Shown: positions 56,119 through 64,000 of the stretch, piece by piece
Position numbering within the stretch: the stretch's first letter is position 1
Layout of the letters: every line of letters starts with the position of its first letter
From: an uncultured Pelagibacteraceae bacterium
Lineage (GTDB): Bacteria; Pseudomonadota; Alphaproteobacteria; Pelagibacterales; Pelagibacteraceae
Assembly (NCBI GenBank): GCA_902607585.1
Contig: CACLKP010000001.1
Location: 1 to 64,000, forward strand
Direction of reading: 5' to 3'
DNA length: 64,000 nucleotides
Made by a program: the position numbers and the translations under genes
The notes under the pieces: model-generated
What the model was told of the DNA's origin: nothing
The model's database searches: none
The model's input: only the letters and a program-made list of their open reading frames with translations

Positions 56119-56988
56119 CTATTTTTTTTTAGGACTGAAAAAAAACTCAAATAAAATTGCTGAAATAATAATACTGCCTCCAATAATCACACTTGAAGGT
56201 GGTATCTCATTTATGAAAAGCCAAGCCCACAGTGGACCAAAAACTGCTTCGGTTAACATTAAAATACCCACTACAGCTGCTGGAGTAGTTTGAGATCCAA
56301 TAGTAATCATTATAAATCCAAAACCAATTTGAAAAGTTCCTGCTAAAAATCCTAAAAATAAGTCGTGAGACGAAACAGATAATTTGCCAGCTACTAAATA
56401 TCCGATTAAAGCAGCAAAAATTCCCGCAATAAATTGTGATGGAACCATATCCACTTTTGGATATTTTCTGACTATTACAATTAATACGGCAAATGAAATA
56501 GGCATTATAAATGCAACTATATTGCCAAAAAGTTGACTACTAGATTGAATAGATAAGGAGCTTCCAATTATAAGAAGAACACCGGACATGCCCACAATAA
56601 TTGAAATAAAAGTTATTAAATTAATTTTTTCCTTTAAAAAAATATATCCAAATAAAGCTAAAAAAATTGTTTCTGTTGAAATTATAAAAAGTGTATTAGC
56701 AACAGTAGTATGATACATAGCAAATACATAAGCAGAAAAGCCAATACCTAAAAATATTCCAGCTATAAGTCCAGGTAATCCAGATGTATGAAAAGATTTG
56801 AAGAAATTTTTTTTAAAAACAATTAATAAATATAAAGCTACAATAATTGAAAAAAAAGTTTGCCTCCAAAAAAGAATTTGCCACAAATTAGCGCCTTCAA
56901 AAGATTTTACAATTATACCACCAAAACTTAAGCATAACGCGCCTAGTAGTACTAAAACTGTGCCAGGAATTTTATTTAATAGTTTCAA
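56119..56988 (-). CDS. EamA/DMT family permease
   Basis: HTTVANTLFIISTETIFLALFGYIFLKEKIN; 10 TM. Confidence 0.88.
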   Translation of the reverse strand: MKLLNKIPGTVLVLLGALCLSFGGIIVKSFEGANLWQILFWRQTFFSIIVALYLLIVFKKNFFKSFHTSGLPGLIAGIFLGIGFSAYVFAMYHTTVANTLFIISTETIFLALFGYIFLKEKINLITFISIIVGMSGVLLIIGSSLSIQSSSQLFGNIVAFIMPISFAVLIVIVRKYPKVDMVPSQFIAGIFAALIGYLVAGKLSVSSHDLFLGFLAGTFQIGFGFIMITIGSQTTPAAVVGILMLTEAVFGPLWAWLFINEIPPSSVIIGGSIIISAILFEFFFSPKKK

Positions 56989-57959
56989 TTTATCTCTTTA
57001 ATATTTTTTATAATTTCTGAAATATTATTGAGATGTTCTTTATACAATTGCTCAGCCTCCTGCAACTCCACATTTTGAAACGAAATTTTTTCCCCAGGTA
57101 TTTTTTGTGCTAAAAAGTGATAATCCGCAGATATTACATTTGCTATTTTGGGATATCCTCCAATTGTAGGGTAGTCAGTTAATAAAACTATCGGTTGTCC
57201 GTCAGCAGGAACCTGGATTGCACCTTTAGTAATACCTTCCGAACGAATATTTGTGCTGACAGTATTTTTTATAGTTAAACCTTCCAATCGCATTCCCATT
57301 CGATCTGTTAGATTAGAAATTTTATATTCTTTTGAAAAAAAATCTTTTTGACTTTCTTTTGCAAAATAATCAAATTGAGGACCTTTTAAAACTCTAATTG
57401 TACTTTTGTTTTTTTTTGAAATCTTAGTTGAAAAATTTTTTTTATTTTTACTGTTTATTCTAATTTTTATTTTATCACTTATTTTTATTTTTTTTCCTTC
57501 GTTAGGCCCAATTTGAGCTCTGGATAAAGTAGAAACACTCTTGCAAAAAAATTTTATATCAAATCCTCCCTCTAAAGCCATATAGCCATAAGCTGATTGT
57601 CTGGTTGCTAAAATATCAATTTGATCTCCCTCATCTAAAGTATAAGTTCTATTACATTCTCCTTTTATTGTTTCTTGGTTTGATTTAATTATTTGAAATA
57701 GTACATTGCCTGTAATTGCAATTTTTGTTCTACCTTTAATTAATTTCAGCAAGGGTCCCTGATAGGCAAATTCTAAAACTCCTTCGTCTGAAGTGTTTCC
57801 TACTAAAGCATTTGCAATTGAAAATGACTCTAAATCCATGCTCCCTCCTGGGGTAACTCCGAGGTGTTGCATATGAAAACGGCCTTTATCCTGAAAGGTA
57901 GTGTTGATACCGGATCTTAAAACTTCAAAAAAATAATTACTCATTAAATAATTTTTCAA
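56985..57959 (-). CDS. pxpC: 5-oxoprolinase subunit C (biotin-dependent carboxyltransferase-like)
   Basis: VLRSGINTTFQDKGRFHMQHLGVTPGGSMD; ADGQPIVLLTDYPTIGGYPKIANVISAD. Confidence 0.93.
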   Translation of the reverse strand: MKNYLMSNYFFEVLRSGINTTFQDKGRFHMQHLGVTPGGSMDLESFSIANALVGNTSDEGVLEFAYQGPLLKLIKGRTKIAITGNVLFQIIKSNQETIKGECNRTYTLDEGDQIDILATRQSAYGYMALEGGFDIKFFCKSVSTLSRAQIGPNEGKKIKISDKIKIRINSKNKKNFSTKISKKNKSTIRVLKGPQFDYFAKESQKDFFSKEYKISNLTDRMGMRLEGLTIKNTVSTNIRSEGITKGAIQVPADGQPIVLLTDYPTIGGYPKIANVISADYHFLAQKIPGEKISFQNVELQEAEQLYKEHLNNISEIIKNIKEIN

Positions 57960-58728
57960 ACTCCTTTTTTGAAATTGATTGAAATTTAACTAAATCTCCT
58001 GGCGATAAAAGACACGGGCTAGATTCATTTTGCACATTAAAAAGTTTAGTGGGAGTTCTTCCTATTATATTCCAGCCTCCAGGACTTTCATAAGGATAGA
58101 TATTACAAAATTTTTCTACAATACCAACTGAACCTGCTGGTATTTTAACTCTGGGTGTCTTTAAACGGTTTAAAAAAAGTTTTGATCTTAAATCTCCCAT
58201 AAAAGGATGCCCTGGTACAAAACCAACCATGTAAACGAAAAAATCGGTATTTAAGTGAATATTTATAATTTCATCCTTATTCATTTTTAATGTTCTGCTT
58301 ACATTTCCTAAATCCATCTCAAAATCATAACAAACAGGAATTGTCCATTTTTTGCTATTTTGTGAAAAATTTAATTTGGAAAAATCTACTGATTTTAAAA
58401 AATCGATAATTTTAGAAGAATTTATTTTCTCAAGATCAAAATTAATAATTAATTTATTATATGATGGTGTATAATTTAATATTCCATTTAAATTGCCTTT
58501 TAAAACCTCCTTTTTCACATGGTGGAATAATTTAATAACACGAGTATTTATTTCTCGATTAACTTCTTCGCCAAAATCACAAACAACGCCGCAGTCACCA
58601 ATATTGCTTAGTTTCTTGATCATAAATTGATATAATAATTGGTATTCCTTATTAAATAAACTAAGGACTTGTAAGATGGAAATTAATATTAATTGTGATT
58701 TAGGCGAGAGTTCAAGGTTACATTCCAC
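57937..58728 (-). CDS. pxpB: 5-oxoprolinase subunit B
   Basis: VYMVGFVPGHPFMGDL; RVKIPAGSVGIVEKFCNIYPYESPGGWNIIGRTP. True start probably near 58624 (MIKKLSNIGDCGV). Confidence 0.9.
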   Translation of the reverse strand: MECNLELSPKSQLILISILQVLSLFNKEYQLLYQFMIKKLSNIGDCGVVCDFGEEVNREINTRVIKLFHHVKKEVLKGNLNGILNYTPSYNKLIINFDLEKINSSKIIDFLKSVDFSKLNFSQNSKKWTIPVCYDFEMDLGNVSRTLKMNKDEIINIHLNTDFFVYMVGFVPGHPFMGDLRSKLFLNRLKTPRVKIPAGSVGIVEKFCNIYPYESPGGWNIIGRTPTKLFNVQNESSPCLLSPGDLVKFQSISKKEFEKLFNE

Positions 58729-59449
58729 TGAAAATGACCCATTATTACTGAAAATTGTTAACTCAGCAAATATAGCTTGTGGGTATCACGCAGGCGATAA
58801 GCCAACTATGGAAAAGACCATTGAAATTTCAAAAAAAAATAATGTTAGTATAGGAGCTCATCCATCTTTTAACGATCCAGAAAATTTTGGAAGAAAAAGA
58901 CTTAATTTGCCTTCAAGTGAAATAAAAAAGCTAATTGTAGACCAAATTAACATTCTGTCTGATATTGCTCAAAAGACAGGAATGAAAGTCACGCATGTAA
59001 AACCGCATGGAGCTTTAAATAATATGGCATGCGAAGACTACGATTTAGCAAAAGTAATTTCTGAAACAATAATGCAGACTAATAAAGAATTAATATTTCT
59101 AGTTCCAACGGGATCTCAAATGGAAAAAGCTGGTAAAAAACTTGGAATGAAAATTGCAGCAGAAATATTTGCCGATAGAAATTATGAAGATGATGGAAAT
59201 TTAGTTTCAAGATCAAAAGACAATGCAATGATTATTGATCCAGAAATTGCAAAGAAACATGTTATTAAAATGGTGGAGAGTCAGGCCTTGAACTGTTATT
59301 CAGGAAAAAAAATTCCTTGTGAAATTGATTCAATTTGTGTGCATGGAGATGGTAAAAGCGCTGTAAGTACTGCCATGCAAATTAAAGAAGGGCTTGTAAA
59401 ATCTGGTGTGACTTTAAACCCCTTGGATAAAATGAAAAAATTTATATAA
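58676..59449 (+). CDS. pxpA: 5-oxoprolinase subunit A (LamB/YcsF)
   Basis: MEININCDLGES; NIACGYHAGDKPTM; GAHPSFND; HVKPHGALNNMA. Confidence 0.95.
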   Translation: MEININCDLGESSRLHSTENDPLLLKIVNSANIACGYHAGDKPTMEKTIEISKKNNVSIGAHPSFNDPENFGRKRLNLPSSEIKKLIVDQINILSDIAQKTGMKVTHVKPHGALNNMACEDYDLAKVISETIMQTNKELIFLVPTGSQMEKAGKKLGMKIAAEIFADRNYEDDGNLVSRSKDNAMIIDPEIAKKHVIKMVESQALNCYSGKKIPCEIDSICVHGDGKSAVSTAMQIKEGLVKSGVTLNPLDKMKKFI

Positions 59450-59465
59450 ATCAATTTAAAATTAA

Positions 59466-59975
59466 ATGGCCATTTTTAAAACAAATATTAAACTTTTGAT
59501 AATACTTTTTATTTTATTGGGATTATCTTTTCAACCTAATTTTGTTTATGCAGCAGCAAGCAGCGGAGACTCTAGCAGTGGTGCCTCGGATAAAGTGAAC
59601 TTATATAAAGCAGGAAAAAAATTAGTCCTTAGAGCAAAAAAGCTAGAAAAAAAAGATAAAATTGAAAAAGCAAAAAAACTGTATTTAAAAGCTTATAAAA
59701 AATTAGAAAAAGCTTACGCTAAAGATAAAAAAAATGCCGATATACTAAATTACTTGGGCTACACTTTAAGAAAAACTGGCGATCTGGAACAAGCAGAAAT
59801 TTATTATCTTAAAGGTTTAGAGTTGGACTCTAAACATTTGGGCATTAACGAATATCTGGGAGAACTTTATGTTCAAACAAATAGGATTGAACTTGCCAAA
59901 GAAAGACTTGAAGTTCTTAAAGGATGTAATTGTGAAGAATACGATGAATTAAAAGAACTTATAGAAGAAAATTAG
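59466..59975 (+). CDS. TPR-repeat protein with signal peptide
   Basis: Signal peptide; ADILNYLGYTLRKTGDLEQAEIYYLKGLELDSKHLGINEYLGELYVQTNR. Confidence 0.85.
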   Translation: MAIFKTNIKLLIILFILLGLSFQPNFVYAAASSGDSSSGASDKVNLYKAGKKLVLRAKKLEKKDKIEKAKKLYLKAYKKLEKAYAKDKKNADILNYLGYTLRKTGDLEQAEIYYLKGLELDSKHLGINEYLGELYVQTNRIELAKERLEVLKGCNCEEYDELKELIEEN

Positions 59976-59976
59976 A

Positions 59977-60360
59977 ATGCATATTGTAGAACTTTTTGGT
60001 CGAGTATTTCTTTCAGCATTATTTTTAATAGAAGGCGTTGGAAAACTTTTTACGCAAGAACAAGTCATTGCGTATATGGAAGACTATGGTGTGCCTGGTA
60101 TATTGTTTATTCCTGCAGTGGTACTTGAAATTTTATTTCCGCTGCTGCTCATAGTTGGTTACAAAACAAGACTTGCAGCATTGATAATGTCTTTATTTAC
60201 TTTGTCTGTAGCAATAATTTTTCACACAGACTTTAACGATGGAATGCAATTAACATTTTTTTTAAAAGACCTAGCAATCGCTGGAGGATTTATGATTATT
60301 GTTGCCTACGGATCTAATAAATTGAGTCTGGATCACCTTCTTAAATCAAAGTCGGGATGA
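59977..60360 (+). CDS. DoxX family membrane protein
   Basis: GRVFLSALFLIEGVGKLF; MEDYGVPGILFIPAVVLEILFPLLLIVGYKTRLAAL. Confidence 0.9.
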   Translation: MHIVELFGRVFLSALFLIEGVGKLFTQEQVIAYMEDYGVPGILFIPAVVLEILFPLLLIVGYKTRLAALIMSLFTLSVAIIFHTDFNDGMQLTFFLKDLAIAGGFMIIVAYGSNKLSLDHLLKSKSG

Positions 60361-60812
60361 GATCGAGTAATAAAAAAAAAACAGCAGATTATTACAAACT
60401 ATTTAAGCCCCAGTTAACACCACGGAAAATGTTAGAGATGGGTGTGTTTGGTGGTTCTTATTTTAATAATAAAATAAAAGAATATCCAAAATCATGGTTT
60501 AAAAATGCAAAACTGAGTAAAACTTTTGATGTAGAAAAAAACCGATTTAAAGTTAAAGCAGGTTTATCAAGAAAAGAATGGATGGATAAAGGATGGATTT
60601 ATAAAGAGGATCCTCTTGGTTGGTTTCAATGGTATTGCAGATTTAAAAACGGAAGACGCATTCCTCATATAGACGAAATTCAAATTAAAAGATGGAAAGC
60701 TTTCAAAAGACACGTAACGGCAATAAAAAAAAACTGTGAACCAGGCGATATTTATTGCAGAAGAAGACAAAGACAAGCAATTTTGCAATGGGCTTATAAT
60801 CCTTACATTTAA
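60357..60812 (+). CDS. Conserved hypothetical, Trp/Arg-rich
   Basis: 151 aa; MLEMGVFGGSYFNN...EYPKSWF; DPLGWFQWYCRFKNGRR; QIKRWKAFKRH; CRRRQRQAILQWAYNPY. Confidence 0.75.
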   Translation: MRSSNKKKTADYYKLFKPQLTPRKMLEMGVFGGSYFNNKIKEYPKSWFKNAKLSKTFDVEKNRFKVKAGLSRKEWMDKGWIYKEDPLGWFQWYCRFKNGRRIPHIDEIQIKRWKAFKRHVTAIKKNCEPGDIYCRRRQRQAILQWAYNPYI

Positions 60813-60837
60813 GTGATAGACTTAAACACAATATAAA

Positions 60838-61449
60838 GTGCTAGAAGAAACAGTAATATTTATTCAAATTATTTTTATAGACATAGTCATGGCTGCAGAT
60901 AATGCCATTATTATTGGCATGATCGCAGCAAATTTTGCACCAAAAAACAGAAGACAAATTATTATGTGGGGTGTTTTTGCTGCATTTATTTTCAGAGTTA
61001 TATTTGCTTTTTCCGCAACTTTTTTATTTCAATTTGCTTTTATTAAATTAATTGGTGGAATACTTCTTCTATGGATAGTTAATGAACTTAGACAAGATTT
61101 GTTTACTGTTAAAAAAATAAAATCTCCAACCAAACAATCTAAAGAACCCTCTTTTAGAAGTGGAGTTTATAAAGTTTTAATTGCTGATATTACTTTAAGT
61201 TTCGATAATGTTTTAGGAGTAGCTGGAGCGGCGAAAGAACACTATTTACTATTATTATTTGGTTTAGTTTTGTCAGTAATCTTAGTGGGAGCTTTAGCTT
61301 CATATTTTGCAAAATATATTCAAGACCACAAATGGGTTGGGTACGTAGGTCTAGCTGTAATTTTATTAGTAGCCGTACAATTAATTATAGGTGGTTTGAT
61401 TGGATACGAAGTACTAACAATCAACGAGCCTTTTGCTTCTTGGTTTTAA
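60838..61449 (+). CDS. TerC/YjbE family integral membrane protein
   Basis: IFIDIVMAADNAIIIGMIAANF; ADITLSFDNVLGVAGAA. GTG start. Confidence 0.92.
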   Translation: MLEETVIFIQIIFIDIVMAADNAIIIGMIAANFAPKNRRQIIMWGVFAAFIFRVIFAFSATFLFQFAFIKLIGGILLLWIVNELRQDLFTVKKIKSPTKQSKEPSFRSGVYKVLIADITLSFDNVLGVAGAAKEHYLLLLFGLVLSVILVGALASYFAKYIQDHKWVGYVGLAVILLVAVQLIIGGLIGYEVLTINEPFASWF

Positions 61450-61465
61450 TTCGAGCAGACTATAA

Positions 61466-61786
61466 TTATTTTGGCATTTTAGTTGCACCAGTTTCCATAT
61501 AAACAACTTTTCCATCTTTATATTTATAGTAAGTCATTACAGCTTCTTTATTTCCATCTTTATAACTTGTAAAAGCATGCCCGAATCCAACTTCATCATT
61601 TTCAAAAAGCACTCTAACTTTTTCCATTTGGACGTCTTTCATGCCTAGCCATTTTAAAATATCTTGTTTACCTAGTTTTTTTCCAGATGCGTGCATTAAA
61701 AATTGATAATCATCATGTATCAACTTTTCTCCAGCAGCAACGTCTCCATCGTTAACTATTTTTGCCATTTTTTCTATTATCGACAT
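61466..61786 (-). CDS. SnoaL/NTF2-like domain protein
   Basis: 106 aa: VNDGDVAAGEKLIHDDYQFLMHASGKKLGKQDILKWLG. Confidence 0.7.
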   Translation of the reverse strand: MSIIEKMAKIVNDGDVAAGEKLIHDDYQFLMHASGKKLGKQDILKWLGMKDVQMEKVRVLFENDEVGFGHAFTSYKDGNKEAVMTYYKYKDGKVVYMETGATKMPK

Positions 61787-61816
61787 ATTTCTTTCCTTTA
61801 GTTGTTTTATTAATCT

Positions 61817-62113
61817 TTATAGATTAACTTTACTCAATTCATACATTTGAACAACTTCGATACATTCATCGAAAATAGGTTTTGCTATCGGATTATTACC
61901 TGAAGCGAACTTCTTCATTTCTTCTTCATTATGAACTGAGACTTTAAACATAACATAACTTTTATCTGGTGCTATTGCTGGAACTGTTTTTTCAACATGA
62001 GCAATAGTTTTTCTTACTGCCATTCCTTCATCTGATTGCATAAATCCCATAAACTTTTCAAATTTTCCTTCGCCAGATTTAAGTTTTGCTATTGCAAGCA
62101 TTTCTTTTTCCAT
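61817..62113 (-). CDS. Small conserved hypothetical protein
   Basis: 98 aa, same strand and spacing as neighbours; no recognised family. Confidence 0.65.
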   Translation of the reverse strand: MEKEMLAIAKLKSGEGKFEKFMGFMQSDEGMAVRKTIAHVEKTVPAIAPDKSYVMFKVSVHNEEEMKKFASGNNPIAKPIFDECIEVVQMYELSKVNL

Positions 62114-62177
62114 ATTTTCCCCCTTTTTTTTATTCTTTTAATGCTAAGTGAATACTTATTGAATAGCAAATAAAAAA

Positions 62178-63683
62178 TCAAAATATACTGTTACTTGAAG
62201 TTTTATGTTTTTGAAGATCGGAAGTGACTTCAACGTTTAGCTTATGAAGTTCTGATTTACTCATTTGTTTTAGATTCTGAACATCTTCTAAAAATCTTTC
62301 AGATTCTTTTTGATCAACAATATTAGCCGTAAGTGTTTTAAACTTATTAATATAATTTTCTCTCTTAAATGGTTTTTTTCCATTAGGATGAGCATCAGCA
62401 ATACCAAGTTGATCTTCTATTTTTGAACCATCCTTCATTTTTATGATTACACGCCCTCCAAAACATTTTTTCTTCGGATTAGGATCGTGATATTTTTTTG
62501 TCCATTTTTTATCCTCAAAAGTCTTAATTTTTTTCCAAAGTTCAATTGTACTCTTTTTGTTTGATCTTTCGGAAGTATAAGAGTTGATATGATGCCAATT
62601 CCCATCTTCTAATGCTACTGCAAAAATATACATAATAGAATGGTCTAGTGTTTCTCTACTAGCATTTGGGTCCATTTTTTGTGGATCATTCGCGCCTGTA
62701 CCAATTACTTTGTGAGTATGATGACTTGTATGAATTTCAATTTTTTTGATATTGGAAGTATTATTAATTTTTTTATTTAAGCTTCTGGCTAAATCTATCC
62801 ATGCCTGCGCTTGATATTCTGCTGAATGTTCTTTGGTATAAGTTTCTAAAATAGCTTTTTTTTCCTCATTAATTTTTGGCAAAGGAACAGTATATTTTGC
62901 TTTAGGTCCAGAAAGTACATAAGCAATTACGCTATCTTCCCCTTCGTATATCGGACTCGGAGAACCCTCTCCTCTCATTGCTCTATCTACTGCTTCAATT
63001 GCTAGCTTGCCGGCATGTGATGGAGCAAACGCTTTCCAACTTGAAATTTGCCCCTTTCTCGATTGCCTTGTAGAAATTGTTGTATGTAAAGCTTGTTGAA
63101 TTGATTGATAAATTGTTTTTGTATCAAGTTTTAATAATGAACCAAGTCCTGCAGCAACACTGGGGCCTAAGTGAGCAATATGATCAATTTTATGTTTGTG
63201 TAAACAAATACCCTTAACTAAATTTACCTGAATTTCATATCCTGTAATAATTCCTCTAATCAAATCCATACCTGATAAATTTTTTTGTTGAGCTACCGCT
63301 AAGATCGGAGGAATATTATCTCCCGGATGACTATAATCAGATGCCAAAAAAGTATCATGAAAATCTAATTCTCTTACAGCAGTTCCGTTTGCCCAAGCTG
63401 CCCACTCACAATGAAATCTCTGATTCGAATTAATGCCAAAAACGGTTGCGCCATGCTCTCTTGGATGAGCCAAAGCCATATCTCTTGCTGAACTCACTGG
63501 TTTTCTTTGAAGAGAAGCTATTGCTACTGCAGCATTATCTATAATTCTATTAATAACCATATCAACGGCTTCTGCATTTAAAGGTGCATTATCTGAAGCT
63601 ATCTCAGCCATTTTCCATGCTAGCTGGTCTGCTTTTTTTAACTTTGCCGTTGAAGGATAAACTTTTACTTTAATTTTTCTCAA
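62178..63683 (-). CDS. prpD: MmgE/PrpD family (2-methylcitrate dehydratase)
   Basis: [58 protein letters not shown]. Confidence 0.93.
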   Translation of the reverse strand: MRKIKVKVYPSTAKLKKADQLAWKMAEIASDNAPLNAEAVDMVINRIIDNAAVAIASLQRKPVSSARDMALAHPREHGATVFGINSNQRFHCEWAAWANGTAVRELDFHDTFLASDYSHPGDNIPPILAVAQQKNLSGMDLIRGIITGYEIQVNLVKGICLHKHKIDHIAHLGPSVAAGLGSLLKLDTKTIYQSIQQALHTTISTRQSRKGQISSWKAFAPSHAGKLAIEAVDRAMRGEGSPSPIYEGEDSVIAYVLSGPKAKYTVPLPKINEEKKAILETYTKEHSAEYQAQAWIDLARSLNKKINNTSNIKKIEIHTSHHTHKVIGTGANDPQKMDPNASRETLDHSIMYIFAVALEDGNWHHINSYTSERSNKKSTIELWKKIKTFEDKKWTKKYHDPNPKKKCFGGRVIIKMKDGSKIEDQLGIADAHPNGKKPFKRENYINKFKTLTANIVDQKESERFLEDVQNLKQMSKSELHKLNVEVTSDLQKHKTSSNSIF

Positions 63684-63697
63684 TTTTCTTTCCCATT

Positions 63698-64000
63698 TTA
63701 TAATATATTTCTTAAAACATATTGGAGAATTCCGCCATTCTTATAATATTCAATTTCATTTGCGGTATCAATTCTACATAACAGTTTTATCCTTTTGCTC
63801 ACTCCATCTGCATATTTAATTTCACAATCAACTTCTTGCCTAGGTCTTACGCCTTTTTCAATATCAATGATGGTAAATAGTTCAGAGCCTTTTATATTTA
63901 ATTTTTTTCTGTCAAATCCTTCTTTAAATTGAAGTGGAAGCACTCCCATGCCAACTAAATTTGAACGATGTATTCTTTCAAAACTCTCGGCTATAACTGC
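63698..64000 (-). CDS. Aconitate hydratase, C-terminal part (runs off window end)
   Basis: [28 protein letters not shown], continuing past the track's start at 63949 to the window edge. Confidence 0.92.
   Translation of the reverse strand, partial: AVIAESFERIHRSNLVGMGVLPLQFKEGFDRKKLNIKGSELFTIIDIEKGVRPRQEVDCEIKYADGVSKRIKLLCRIDTANEIEYYKNGGILQYVLRNIL

Noticed and set aside
1-64000. CRISPR arrays, rRNA/tRNA genes, insertion sequences, prophage
   Set aside because: No regularly spaced repeats, cloverleaf with CCA-end context, transposase/integrase motifs or phage structural genes seen. A tRNAscan/Infernal run would be needed to exclude short RNAs fully.

Overview
AT-rich, densely coded alphaproteobacterial DNA. 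Gene content and regulation look like Pelagibacterales/SAR11; this is inferred from content, not from a search. I see no rRNA, tRNA, CRISPR array, phage or transposon. The window is mostly metabolic and reads as a methylated-amine/osmolyte, C1 and sulfur hub. It contains: (i) a TauD-family dioxygenase + PhnZ-like HD oxygenase + GMC oxidoreductase cassette; (ii) a carnitine-type catabolic cluster (thioesterase, BKACE, hydroxyacyl dehydrogenase, 2OG oxygenase, FrhB-like protein); (iii) a proXWV betaine importer next to GBBH/TmpA-like dioxygenases, DMGDH/DmdA-like enzymes and bhmT; (iv) a molybdenum-cofactor and NAD-formate dehydrogenase block; (v) a CFA synthase/DUF1365/FAD-oxidase lipid cluster; (vi) pxpABC. 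The best-supported non-coding find is the bhmT leader (minus strand, about 33083-33287). It has a consensus-like promoter, a SAM-II-type aptamer, a Rho-independent terminator with a complementary antiterminator segment, and a SAM-V-like pseudoknot overlapping the Shine-Dalgarno. Two apparent frameshifts (moaC and a fused fdsG-fdsB) both fall in the Moco/formate dehydrogenase block. Tandem paralogous small membrane proteins with structured RNA around them (1037-1667) have no family I recognise.
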